Shown here: one piece after another, positions 16,680-24,272 of the stretch | How the letters are laid out: each line of letters starts with the position of its first letter | Position numbering within the stretch: the first letter of the stretch is position 1 | DNA from: Desulfofustis sp. | Lineage (GTDB): Bacteria; Desulfobacterota; Desulfobulbia; Desulfobulbales; Desulfocapsaceae | DNA length: 26,337 nucleotides | NCBI GenBank assembly: GCA_029287755.1 | Contig: JARFQM010000222.1 | Location: 1-26,337, forward strand | Direction: 5' to 3' | Notes under the pieces: model-generated | Seen by the model: the letters and a program-made list of their open reading frames with translations, nothing else | What the model was told of the DNA's origin: nothing | Database searches by the model: none | Made by a program: the position numbers and the translations under genes

Positions 16680-17720
16680 ATGCAGCCAACCAGAGTTACC
16701 ATAAAAGATGTGGCGCGAGCCTGCGGGGTATCGACCCAGACTATCTCCCGAGTACTCAATGATCGGGTTGATGTATCCCCAGCAACCAGAGAAAAAGTTC
16801 TGGCAGTTATCGACCAGATGGGCTACCTGCCAAGTGCTTACGCCAGGGGGATGCGTCAGCAAAGTTCAACTTTAGGGGTTGTTCTCGCGGGATTGCAGCA
16901 TAAAGGTATTTCAACCACACTCAAAGGAATCACCCTTGCGGCTCAAAATTACGGTCTTGATCTGATTTTAAAAGAGTTACCCAGCTTCGAGACAACTAAT
17001 ATGAAACACTTGATCCAGTCTCTGATGACTCAACAGGTGATGGGGATCATCTATGCAGCACCTGAGGTTGGCGACAATTGGGTCCAAGTCCAGAAGTCTA
17101 TCCCGCCGCATTGTCCGCCGATCGTTTATCTCAAAGGAAATCCCGCTTCAGCCCCTCTTACCATTTCAATTGACAACTATCAGGGTGCCTATCTAGTAAG
17201 CAATCATCTTATAGAGCAGGGCTACCAGAACATTGCTCATATAAGTGGTCCCCTTGACTGGTTCGAGGCTCGAGAGCGTAGAAGAGGATGGAGCCAAGCA
17301 CTGTGTGACGCCGGGCGATCAATCGGTGATAACAGTTTACAGGAGGGTTCATGGGATACCGCAAGCGGTCATGCTGCCTTTGAAAAACTTTTAAAATGTT
17401 ATCCTGAAATGGACGCCGTTTTCGTAGCCAACGACCAGATGGCCCTGGCAGTATTGAGTTGCGCCTGGCAACACGGTCTAAAGGTGCCCGAACAGTTGGG
17501 CGTAGCAGGATTTGACGCTATTTCCGAATCAGCCAACTTCATCCCATCACTAACCACCATCAAACAGGATTTCCGGGGCCTTGGGGCCCTTGCCGTTCGC
17601 AAAATAAAACAGTTGCAGGAGCCGGAGATGAGTTCGTCAAAGGTTGGAGCAGACACTACGATTCTTACTCCTGAATTAATCATTCGGGCATCAACACAAC
17701 GCTCAATTGATCGCGCCTGA
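16680..17720 (+). CDS. LacI-family transcriptional regulator of the arabinose operon
   Basis: 346 residues. The N-terminal LacI helix-turn-helix is textbook: VTIKDVARACGVSTQTISRVLNDRVDVSPATREKV, then the hinge IDQMGYLPSAYARGM that inserts in the minor groove of a central CG step. The rest is a periplasmic-binding-protein-like effector domain (GVVLAGL, PIVYLKGNPASAPLTISIDNYQGAYLVSNHLIEQGYQNIAHISGP, VFVANDQMALAVL, LGVAGFDAISESANFIPSLTTI). It is divergent from araA across a region carrying matching palindromes, so it most likely represses the arabinose operon and itself. The effector is probably arabinose or a derivative. The Shine-Dalgarno is weak (AGGA). It differs from the AraC and GntR-AraR solutions used by better-studied bacteria. 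Confidence 0.92.
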   Translation: MQPTRVTIKDVARACGVSTQTISRVLNDRVDVSPATREKVLAVIDQMGYLPSAYARGMRQQSSTLGVVLAGLQHKGISTTLKGITLAAQNYGLDLILKELPSFETTNMKHLIQSLMTQQVMGIIYAAPEVGDNWVQVQKSIPPHCPPIVYLKGNPASAPLTISIDNYQGAYLVSNHLIEQGYQNIAHISGPLDWFEARERRRGWSQALCDAGRSIGDNSLQEGSWDTASGHAAFEKLLKCYPEMDAVFVANDQMALAVLSCAWQHGLKVPEQLGVAGFDAISESANFIPSLTTIKQDFRGLGALAVRKIKQLQEPEMSSSKVGADTTILTPELIIRASTQRSIDRA

Positions 17721-17807
17721 TGAAAGAAGGTGCCCTTTGGTTGCATCTACATTTGCCTATCAGCCTAAAGATTAAGACATTCTCTCGTACCCTTTTAAGG
17801 AGATATC

Positions 17808-17831
17808 ATGTTCGCAGGTATGTTTCAGTAG
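17808..17831 (+). pseudogene. Orphan ribosome-binding site and start codon: 7-codon remnant downstream of the regulator
   Basis: AAGGAG (17797-17802) stands five bases before an ATG, an ideal translation start, 87 bases after the regulator stop and on its strand. The frame ends after MFAGMFQ. It runs into the 3' end of the convergent nap operon (NrfD stop at 17825), so it may be the stump of a gene that followed the regulator and was cut off when the nap block arrived or the region was rearranged. A chance match is possible. Confidence 0.3.
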
Positions 17832-19042
17832 CCAGCGTAGTCCTGCTCGATAATCAGAGCGGCCCTGATCAGCCAGGTGATAATGGTGATGCCCAGGGCG
17901 AAAATGCCGAAGGTAATGCTGAGTTCGACCCAGGTTGGCAGGTAGTCCACCACCTCGCCAAGCGGACTGGGCAGAAAGCCCGGCACGATCAGGCCTATCC
18001 CTTTCTCCATCCAGATCGCGATGAAGAGAAAAAAGCAGGCCGGCAGCAGCACCTTGGGATTGTTCTTGCCAGGATTGAAGGCCAGCACCAGGGTGGAGAT
18101 CAGATTAACCCCCACGGAGGTCCAGATCCACGGCACCAACGAGTTATGGCCGTCCATACCGAAGAACAGATAGACCGCTGAACTGGAGTGGTGGGTGGGG
18201 AAATAGAATTCCTTGAATACCTCGGAAAAAAGCATGAGCAGATTGATGATTGCCGAGATGACGATGATCAACCTGAGTTTGTTGAACACGGATCGCTCGA
18301 TCTTATAGCTGGTGGAACTGTGGATGACGGCGAGCACCAGGGCGATCAGGGCCGGTCCCGCGGCGAAGGCTGAGGCCAGGAATCTGGGACCCATCAGCGG
18401 GTTGTTCCAGAATGGCCGGGCCGGCAGGCCCTGGTAAAGGAAGGCGGTGACCATGTGGATCGAAAAGGCCCAGAAAATCGAGATGAACACGAAGGGGCGA
18501 TATTTTCTCTCGTCGGCGGGCTTGCCTTTGTAATGGCAGTAGAGAATGTAGGCCGGCACCAGCGCATTGAGGAGCAGATAGCCGTTCAGCACGACCACGT
18601 CCCAGGCGAGAATAGACGACGGAAAGTTGAAGATGCCGATGACCGGGATAAGGTGCCAGGCCTGAAGGGGTCCACCGAGATCGACAAGGATAAAGGTCAG
18701 GCACATCACCAGCGCTCCGACGGCTACTCCTTCGCCGATAATCACCACCCGGTGAAAATCTGGATCGTGGAAGATATAGGCGGGCAGGATCAGCATGACT
18801 GCGGCGGCTGCCACACCGACAAAAAAGGTAAAATTGGAGATATAAAACCCCCAGCTGACGATGTCGTTCATACCGGTGACCGCCAGTCCGTGCCGGGCCT
18901 GGTGGGAATAGGCATACAGGCCGAGACCGATGAGTGCCAGGAGCAGCAGGCGAAACAGTTGAAAGCCGAGGCCGCCGCGCAGATTCCATCTGGCGACATC
19001 GATGACGAACGTTCTGAGGTTCTTTTCATGCAGTGGTCGCAT
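17825..19042 (-). CDS. NrfD/DsrP-type quinone-interacting integral membrane protein of the nap operon
   Basis: 405 residues with about ten hydrophobic segments, the length and topology of the DsrP/HmeB branch of the NrfD family. Recognisable stretches: GMNDIVSWGFYISNFTFFVGVAAAAVMLILPAYIF (helices 2-3), LVDLGGPLQAWHLIP, FNFPSSILAWDVVVLNGYLLLN, and MEKGIGLIVPGFLPSPLGEVVDYLPTWVELSIT near the C-terminus. Known role: binds menaquinone near the periplasmic side and exchanges electrons with a periplasmic four-cluster Fe-S subunit, here encoded 11 bases upstream. It probably feeds electrons from quinol to the cytochromes and NapA, in place of NapC or NapGH. The start overlaps nothing. It is the last gene of the operon. 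Confidence 0.9.
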   Translation of the reverse strand: MRPLHEKNLRTFVIDVARWNLRGGLGFQLFRLLLLALIGLGLYAYSHQARHGLAVTGMNDIVSWGFYISNFTFFVGVAAAAVMLILPAYIFHDPDFHRVVIIGEGVAVGALVMCLTFILVDLGGPLQAWHLIPVIGIFNFPSSILAWDVVVLNGYLLLNALVPAYILYCHYKGKPADERKYRPFVFISIFWAFSIHMVTAFLYQGLPARPFWNNPLMGPRFLASAFAAGPALIALVLAVIHSSTSYKIERSVFNKLRLIIVISAIINLLMLFSEVFKEFYFPTHHSSSAVYLFFGMDGHNSLVPWIWTSVGVNLISTLVLAFNPGKNNPKVLLPACFFLFIAIWMEKGIGLIVPGFLPSPLGEVVDYLPTWVELSITFGIFALGITIITWLIRAALIIEQDYAGY

Positions 19043-19053
19043 CGGTTCACCCG

Positions 19054-20022
19054 TCAGTCAATGAAATACCAGAACTTCGGTTGGGTACCCAGTTCTTCCT
19101 TCATCCTGAACACCTTCTTGTGCTTCAGCACATAGCGGATTTCGCTGTCCGGGTCGAGCAGGTTGCCGAACACCCGTGCGCCCGTCGGGCAGGCCTCCAC
19201 ACAGGCGGGCAGTCTGCCTCTTCTGGTCCGCTGAATGCAGAAGGTGCACTTTTCCATTTTGCCTTTGGGACGAATCCGATTGCCCAGGTAGTGCTGCCGA
19301 CGGGTGACTTCCTCTTTGGGAACCTCTGGCTTGCCCCAGTTAAATCTTCTTCCATAATAGGGACAGGCGGCCTGACAATAACGGCAGCCAATGCACCAGT
19401 CATAGTCCACCACGACGATGCCATCCGGCTCCTTCCAAGTAGCTTTGGTCGGGCATGCCTTGGTGCAGGGTGCTTTTTCGCAGTGGAAGCACTGGGTGCC
19501 CATATAAAATTTGTTTTCTACCGGGACCTCATGATAATACTGGCCGTCGCCCGTACTGGGGTCTAACTGGCCCGGTTCCATCTCGAAAATACGGATATAT
19601 TGGGTATTGGTCTTGCGGTCCAGATTGTTTTCTTTGACGCAAGCCGTCACGCACTCCATGAAGCCTTCGCACCGGGTGATGTTGAAGGCATAGCCGTAGA
19701 GCACGCCTTCGAGCGGCGGGTGGCTCGTCATCTGGATATCAAAGCCGTCATGCAGCTTGGACAGGCGCTCCAGCCTGCGCACGGTATCATCCTTCTCCTC
19801 CTGGGTCATGAGCCGGTAATTCTTTTTAAAGAACTCCTGCCACCTCAATTTGAACTCCTCTGAGCCTGCCGCTTCCACTGACGGAATGCATCCCGTGGTC
19901 AGTGCCGCACTGCCCGCGGCGGCAGCGATCGACAACGACTTGATGAAACTCCGGCGACTGCCGGCCTGCTCGAATAGAGGCAGGCGAGGAAGGTCGTCGG
20001 ATTTTGGGCGGTCAGAACACAT
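19054..20022 (-). CDS. Periplasmic four-cluster ferredoxin subunit (NrfC/DsrO-like), Tat-exported
   Basis: 322 residues. A twin-arginine signal (SRRSFIKS, residues 22-29) precedes a hydrophobic stretch that ends in LTTGC. Four ferredoxin-type cysteine groups follow: residues 118-128 (CEGFMECVTAC), 178-190 (CFHCEKAPCTKAC), 210-220 (CIGCRYCQAAC) and 259-278 (CTFC ... CVEAC). In the first group the expected second cysteine is Phe121: the spacing is C-x5-C-x3-C instead of C-x2-C-x2-C-x3-C. The codon is TTC where TGC would restore the ligand. One cluster is therefore missing, or is a 3Fe-4S form. Known role: electron wire between an NrfD-type membrane subunit and a soluble or cytochrome partner. 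Both its neighbours support this. Confidence 0.9.
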   Translation of the reverse strand: MCSDRPKSDDLPRLPLFEQAGSRRSFIKSLSIAAAAGSAALTTGCIPSVEAAGSEEFKLRWQEFFKKNYRLMTQEEKDDTVRRLERLSKLHDGFDIQMTSHPPLEGVLYGYAFNITRCEGFMECVTACVKENNLDRKTNTQYIRIFEMEPGQLDPSTGDGQYYHEVPVENKFYMGTQCFHCEKAPCTKACPTKATWKEPDGIVVVDYDWCIGCRYCQAACPYYGRRFNWGKPEVPKEEVTRRQHYLGNRIRPKGKMEKCTFCIQRTRRGRLPACVEACPTGARVFGNLLDPDSEIRYVLKHKKVFRMKEELGTQPKFWYFID

Positions 20023-20034
20023 GCGTATCTCCGT

Positions 20035-20691
20035 TCAGTCTATCGGCACCGAATAGGTTGCGGGGAACCTCTTCTCAAATCTCGGTGAGTGAGGGTTGTG
20101 GCAGGTTGTACAATTGAAAACAACTCGATCGCCGGCCCAGTTGGTAACACGCTTCCCATGAGCTCCGCCAAGCCAGTCCCGCTTCTGACGGAAATGGCAC
20201 TGGCCGCAGAGCTGGTAGCTGTGGTCGAAATCGATCTTCCGGCCTTTTTTGTCTTCGAGGTAATCCCGTTCTTCCGGATGGTGGCAGTCGATGCAGGTCA
20301 GCCCCGCATCGCTTCGACCATGTTCGAGTTCAATGTCTCCGTGGGTAAGCTCCTTGCCCTCGTTTACGGTGATCGGCTTGTCACCGTGACAGCTGCTGCA
20401 TTTGTAGCGTTCGATGCGCTTTTTTCGGGCCAAAACTCGGAACGGGCCGCCCTGGTAGTTCTCTTTGGCGAGAACCGTATCCTCTGCCACGTAATGATCA
20501 AGAGGTACTGATCTGTTATCGAATTCTCGATCAACGACCTTTACCTCGTCAAGAAACGACTCCTCGCTGGTATTGCCCGCGGCGGCTGCAATACAAATGA
20601 TGAGCAGGCCCAGTATGAAAATGATGGGTGCTTTGCCGCCCCGTATGGATACCGAGTCTGTGGAATGGCCGACGACGGTCTTCATACTCAT
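20035..20691 (-). CDS. Membrane-anchored tetraheme cytochrome c of the nap operon
   Basis: 218 residues. One hydrophobic N-terminal segment (about 21-39) serves as signal or anchor, followed by a periplasmic domain with four CxxCH heme sites at residues 98, 133, 162 and 194 (CSSCH, CIDCH, CGQCH, CTTCH). Extra histidines (for example in HGDIELEHG, DHSYQ, GGAHGK) could serve as distal ligands for bis-His coordination. The start ATG overlaps the stop of the preceding cytochrome (ATGA). The gene order cytochrome-FeS-NrfD is the same as dsrJ-dsrO-dsrP, but the heme number is four, not three. Likely role: passes electrons from the Fe-S subunit to the NapB-like protein or NapA. It is not NapC: the NapC/NirT sequence features are absent. 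Confidence 0.85.
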   Translation of the reverse strand: MSMKTVVGHSTDSVSIRGGKAPIIFILGLLIICIAAAAGNTSEESFLDEVKVVDREFDNRSVPLDHYVAEDTVLAKENYQGGPFRVLARKKRIERYKCSSCHGDKPITVNEGKELTHGDIELEHGRSDAGLTCIDCHHPEERDYLEDKKGRKIDFDHSYQLCGQCHFRQKRDWLGGAHGKRVTNWAGDRVVFNCTTCHNPHSPRFEKRFPATYSVPID

Positions 20692-21353
20692 TTCCGGGTG
20701 AACTCAATAAGGGGTTGAGACTGGGGAACGGCCGCATGGCACTGCCGGCAGTCACCCCGTGAGGCATGGTCTATTCTTATCTCGACCACCGCCCCTGGCC
20801 CGGTGTGGCAGGCAATGCAGTTCTCCCGCAGCTGCAGACTATGGGGGATCGGCGGGGGAGAACTGCCAAGAAAGGAAAGACCTAGTTTCGGCGGCGCGAT
20901 CGACACCCAGTCAGTCTCCACGAAAGGCTCCCGAGTCTGTATCTGGGCATGACATTGGGTGCAGAGTATATTTTCCGGATGCGGTGTGACGGGGGCAAAG
21001 GCACCGAATTCCGGGCTGTACCCTCCTTTACCGTGGCAGGACAGGCAATCGGTTTCCTTACCACTGAAAGTGAGATCGACTTCGTGTGGAATGTGCGGCG
21101 GTGATCCTGGGTACTGCCGGAGTGCGTAGAATTTAGCCAGTGTTCTGCCGCCGGAATCGGCGCTGAGATTTCCCGTCGGTGTCTGCTGTTGTGCTCTAAA
21201 GAGTTTTTTCGCCTGGTTGTCGAAGTTGTCCGGAACATCTGAAGCGGTGGCTGTCGGAGCCACTCCCAGCAGCGTTGCGAGAAGCAACAGCAGAGAAACG
21301 ACCAGGAGCGAGAGGGGGGCGCCCCTTGAGTGATTAGCGAGGGTTTTCATCAT
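20688..21353 (-). CDS. napB: NapB-like tetraheme cytochrome c with an internal duplication
   Basis: 221 residues from the first of two tandem ATGs that overlap the napA stop (ATGATGA), with GGAG just upstream. A Sec signal (hydrophobic 14-31, cut near ATASD) is followed by two related modules. Module 1: PHIPH (86-90), CLSCH at 103, CTQCH at 131, then AQIQTREPFVE. Module 2: PIPH (168-171), CIACH at 179, CRQCH at 202, then AAVPQSQPLIE. The IPH-CxxCH-CxxCH pattern and the post-heme segment are those of NapB, which normally has only one such module and two hemes. Role: electron donor to NapA in the periplasm. The doubled protein might span a longer distance or bind the tetraheme partner encoded next. 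Confidence 0.82.
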   Translation of the reverse strand: MMKTLANHSRGAPLSLLVVSLLLLLATLLGVAPTATASDVPDNFDNQAKKLFRAQQQTPTGNLSADSGGRTLAKFYALRQYPGSPPHIPHEVDLTFSGKETDCLSCHGKGGYSPEFGAFAPVTPHPENILCTQCHAQIQTREPFVETDWVSIAPPKLGLSFLGSSPPPIPHSLQLRENCIACHTGPGAVVEIRIDHASRGDCRQCHAAVPQSQPLIEFTRK

Positions 21354-23668
21354 ACTTTCTCCAGCCTGACTGCACATTTCTTATAATCCGGCTGCTTCGA
21401 GATCGGGCAGAAGGCGTCAAGCGTGACTTCGTTGATCAGATAGCTCTCATCGAAGAACGGTACGAACACCATACCTCTGACCGGAACACCTCGCCCATTG
21501 ATCTGGGCCGGCATGGTAAGTTCACCGCGGCGGGAAATTATTTTCACCAGATCACCGTTAACCACGCCCAGATCGGCAGCATCTTCGGGATGGATTTCCA
21601 CGTAGGACGACGGCACGGCATTGTGCAGCACCGGTACCCGCCGGGTCATTGACCCGGTATGCCAGTGCTCGATAACCCGGCCCGTGTTGAGCCAAAAATT
21701 GTACTCCTCATCCGGCGATTCGGCAGGCGGTTCGTACGGACGCGCCCAGATCCAGGCTCGGTTGTCCTTTTTGCCGTAAAAGTCGAAATCCTTGCCGTTT
21801 TTACAGGCAGGGTCGTAGGCCGGGTTGTAGCGCCATCTCGTTTCCCTGCCATCAACGAACGGCCATTGGACTCCGGAGCGCTCGGCGAGAACGGTGTAGG
21901 GTGCCATTTCATGCTTGGGCCCGGCGTGGAATCTACGGTATTCCTCCCAGATCGGTTCAATGTAGTTATCCTGGGACCAGGGGAACTGCTTTTCAAAACC
22001 GAGCCTCTTGGCCACCTCAATGATCTGCCAGGTGTCCGACATGGCCTCGCCCGGAGGATCGACGATCTGGGCGAAATGCTGGGTGCGCCGCTCCGAGTTG
22101 CCGAACATGCCCTCCTGCTCAATCCACATGGCGGCTGGCAGGATGACGTCGGCCACATCGGTGGTTGGGGTTGGGTAGACGTCTGAAACCACCACAAACC
22201 GATCGTCCTTAAGTGCGCCGTCGCGGTAGCGTCTCAGATTGGGCATGGTGACCATAGGATTGGTGACCTGAATCCATATGAACTTGATGTCACCCCGGTC
22301 CAGGGCCCTGAACATCTCTACCGTATGATAGGATGGTTTGGGATCGATATTTTCAACCGGAACCTGCCAGATCTCGGCCGCCATCTGGCGATCATTCTCG
22401 TTCATGACCACGCCGTGGGGGAGCTTGTGGGTAAGAGTTCCGACCTCTCGCACCGTGCCGCAGGCGCTAGGTTGGCCGGTCAGCGAGAACGGACTGTTGC
22501 CCGGGGTGGAGATCTTCCCGGCCAGCAGGTGGATGTTGTAAACCAGGTTGTTGATCCAGGTGCCACGGGTATGCTGATTCATTCCCATACACCAGAAGGA
22601 GGTGACCTTCAGGGAGGGATTGCCGTACAGCGAGGCCAGATATTTTATTTCTACAGCGGGGACTCCGGAAATCTTCTCGACTTTTTCCGGGGTGTAGTCT
22701 TCGAGGAACAGCTTGAATGCTTCGAAATCGATCGTTTCGGCGCTGTCGGTAAAGGAAAAGTGATCCTCGGTTCCGTAGCCGATGTTGGTCTTGCCCTTGT
22801 GGAATGACACATGCTCATTGACGAAATTATCATTGACCCAGTTGTTTTTAATGATTTCGTAGCAGATCGAATTGGCTACTGCCAGATCGGTCTGGGGCTT
22901 GAAAATGATAGTTTTATCGGCCGCCTGGCTGGTCCGGGTGAAACGAGTGGCGAAGTCGATGATTTTCACGCCGGCTCGTCGTTTTCGGCTGGACAGCATG
23001 CGCGAGAACAGCACCGGATGCATTTCCGCCATGTTGTTGCCCCAGGTGACAAAGACATCGGCATGGTCGATATCCTCGTAACAGCCCATTGGTTCGTCTA
23101 GCCCGAAAGAGGTCATGAAACCGGTGACTGCGCTGGCCATACAGAGCCTGGCATTGGCTTCGACGTTGTTGGTGCCGAGGCATCCTTTGAACAGTTTGGA
23201 GGCCACATAGCCGTCGGGGATGGTCCACTGTCCGGAACCATACATCGCCACCGAATCCTTGCCGTAGGAATCGCGAGTCTCTTTCAGCCTTTCAGCCACC
23301 AGATCGAGGGCCTCGGAGATCGGAACCTCGACCAGGGTGCCGTTTTTTCTGATTTTGGCCGTGGTAATCCTATCTCGTCCGTACAATGCCTGCACGGAAT
23401 GGTAGCCCTTCATGCAGCAGAGCCCCTTGTTGACAGTGCAGTTGGGATCTCCCTTAACCGCAACGGCCCGGCCGTCACTGACACCGACCAGCAGTCCGCA
23501 TCCTGTTCCACAGAATCGGCAGGGGGTTTTCTGCCAGGCCAATACGCCGGGGCCACCGGCCAGTCTGTTCCAACTGCCGAAGCTGATTCCTGGGAATAGT
23601 GAGCCGGCAGTCGCAAGGGCACTGCCGATGGCTGCCTGCTTGATGAACTCCCTTCTGTCAAGTTTCAT
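21350..23668 (-). CDS. napA: Periplasmic nitrate reductase catalytic subunit NapA
   Basis: 772 residues, nearer the monomeric Desulfovibrio NapA than the roughly 830-residue enterobacterial form. A Tat signal (DRREFIKQ, residues 4-11) is followed by the 4Fe-4S site C50-x2-C53-x3-C57-x26-C84, and then Lys87 (MKGYH), the conserved residue between cluster and pterin. Cys176 (NARLCMASAV) is the expected molybdenum ligand, which with the context favours Nap over formate dehydrogenase (selenocysteine or Cys in another setting) or assimilatory Nas. The molybdopterin-binding domain lies at the C-terminus (HPEDAADLGVVNGDLVKI). It reduces nitrate to nitrite in the periplasm with two electrons from NapB. 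It sits between napD and the cytochrome genes. No nitrite reductase is in the window. Confidence 0.94.
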   Translation of the reverse strand: MKLDRREFIKQAAIGSALATAGSLFPGISFGSWNRLAGGPGVLAWQKTPCRFCGTGCGLLVGVSDGRAVAVKGDPNCTVNKGLCCMKGYHSVQALYGRDRITTAKIRKNGTLVEVPISEALDLVAERLKETRDSYGKDSVAMYGSGQWTIPDGYVASKLFKGCLGTNNVEANARLCMASAVTGFMTSFGLDEPMGCYEDIDHADVFVTWGNNMAEMHPVLFSRMLSSRKRRAGVKIIDFATRFTRTSQAADKTIIFKPQTDLAVANSICYEIIKNNWVNDNFVNEHVSFHKGKTNIGYGTEDHFSFTDSAETIDFEAFKLFLEDYTPEKVEKISGVPAVEIKYLASLYGNPSLKVTSFWCMGMNQHTRGTWINNLVYNIHLLAGKISTPGNSPFSLTGQPSACGTVREVGTLTHKLPHGVVMNENDRQMAAEIWQVPVENIDPKPSYHTVEMFRALDRGDIKFIWIQVTNPMVTMPNLRRYRDGALKDDRFVVVSDVYPTPTTDVADVILPAAMWIEQEGMFGNSERRTQHFAQIVDPPGEAMSDTWQIIEVAKRLGFEKQFPWSQDNYIEPIWEEYRRFHAGPKHEMAPYTVLAERSGVQWPFVDGRETRWRYNPAYDPACKNGKDFDFYGKKDNRAWIWARPYEPPAESPDEEYNFWLNTGRVIEHWHTGSMTRRVPVLHNAVPSSYVEIHPEDAADLGVVNGDLVKIISRRGELTMPAQINGRGVPVRGMVFVPFFDESYLINEVTLDAFCPISKQPDYKKCAVRLEKV

Positions 23669-23686
23669 ATCCTGGGTTCTCCCGCA

Positions 23687-23923
23687 TCATTCTAATTTTT
23701 CGTTGTAGCCGAAGGCGAGACTGAGAGACTGCAAGGAAGGCAGACTCTTTATCGTATGCTGAAGCTGCTTCTCTATATGATCATCAGGCGTATCGGTCAC
23801 GACAACGACCACATCCTGATTGTCGGCGGGGATGATCTGGCAGTGTTCGAGGGCCGAAAGCTCTTCGCACAAAGACTTGCGCGCATCCTTTTTCGGTATG
23901 GCCAGATAACTGAAGATGGGCAT
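23687..23923 (-). CDS. napD: NapD, Tat-signal-binding chaperone of NapA
   Basis: 78 residues, the usual size of NapD. The ferredoxin-like fold pattern is visible: an N-terminal beta strand (IFSYLAIPKK), a helix with CEELSALEHCQIIPADNQDVVVVVTDT, and a C-terminal LPSLQSLSLAFGYNEKLE. NapD binds the Tat signal of NapA in the cytoplasm and holds the protein back until the cofactor is inserted. It is the first gene of the operon, 18 bases ahead of napA, with GGAGAG before its ATG. Confidence 0.88.
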   Translation of the reverse strand: MPIFSYLAIPKKDARKSLCEELSALEHCQIIPADNQDVVVVVTDTPDDHIEKQLQHTIKSLPSLQSLSLAFGYNEKLE

Positions 23924-23970
23924 GAACTCTCCTATTCAGGGCGCAGAGAAGTACCACTTTGTATACATTC

Positions 23971-23976
23971 ATTATA
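23971..23976 (-). promoter_or_regulatory. -10 element of the nap operon promoter
   Basis: Perfect TATAAT on the minus strand. The expected start is near 23964, about 40 bases before the napD ATG. There is no separate good -35 hexamer: that position is occupied by the activator palindrome at 23998-24011. Confidence 0.6.
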
Positions 23977-23997
23977 TCATAGTGATGCCGGATTCTA

Positions 23998-24011
23998 TTG
24001 ACTTAGGTCAA
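23998..24011. promoter_or_regulatory. CRP/FNR-family activator site (HcpR-type) at the nap promoter
   Basis: TTGAC-TTAG-GTCAA, a perfect 5+4+5 palindrome. Known: HcpR, an Fnr-like regulator of nitrosative stress and nitrate/nitrite genes in Desulfovibrio and relatives, uses sites of the form TTGAC-N4-GTCAA, while classic FNR prefers TTGAT-N4-ATCAA. The centre (24004.5) lies about 40-41 bases upstream of the start predicted from the TATAAT, the class II activator position. Direct activation of nap under nitrate or nitric oxide signals is therefore likely. Confidence 0.7.
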
Positions 24012-24115
24012 ATATTAAAAAATAAACTGTTTTGACAAAAACTGACGGGGTGGTTGGTTATGTGAGGCAAGTCTTACAACCTAAAAAACGTCTCTTTTTT
24101 TTATCTAAGTATTAA

Positions 24116-24139
24116 TTGTAAATAATTGTTTTTTTACAA
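24116..24139. promoter_or_regulatory. Inverted repeat upstream of the hcp relic
   Basis: TTGTAAA (24116-24122) and TTTACAA (24133-24139) with a 10-base gap, in an AT-rich stretch between the nap promoter and the hcp remnant. It could be an old operator of hcp. It does not match the HcpR form. Confidence 0.25.
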
Positions 24140-24272
24140 AAAATTTATATTGGAAATATTTGTTCTCCGTTATTCTTTGGGATGTTTCAAGAGCAATGGT
24201 GAATCTACCAAAGCTATTTGCTTATAGTAAGAAGCACAGCAGATTATCAATCAGGTCAAGATGGAAGGGGTT

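Noticed and set aside
17720..19135. Plus-strand frames of 153 and 226 codons opposite the NrfD gene
   Set aside because: Their translations are hydrophilic antisense text of a membrane protein (rich in D, H, Q, E). The minus-strand NrfD protein is clear.
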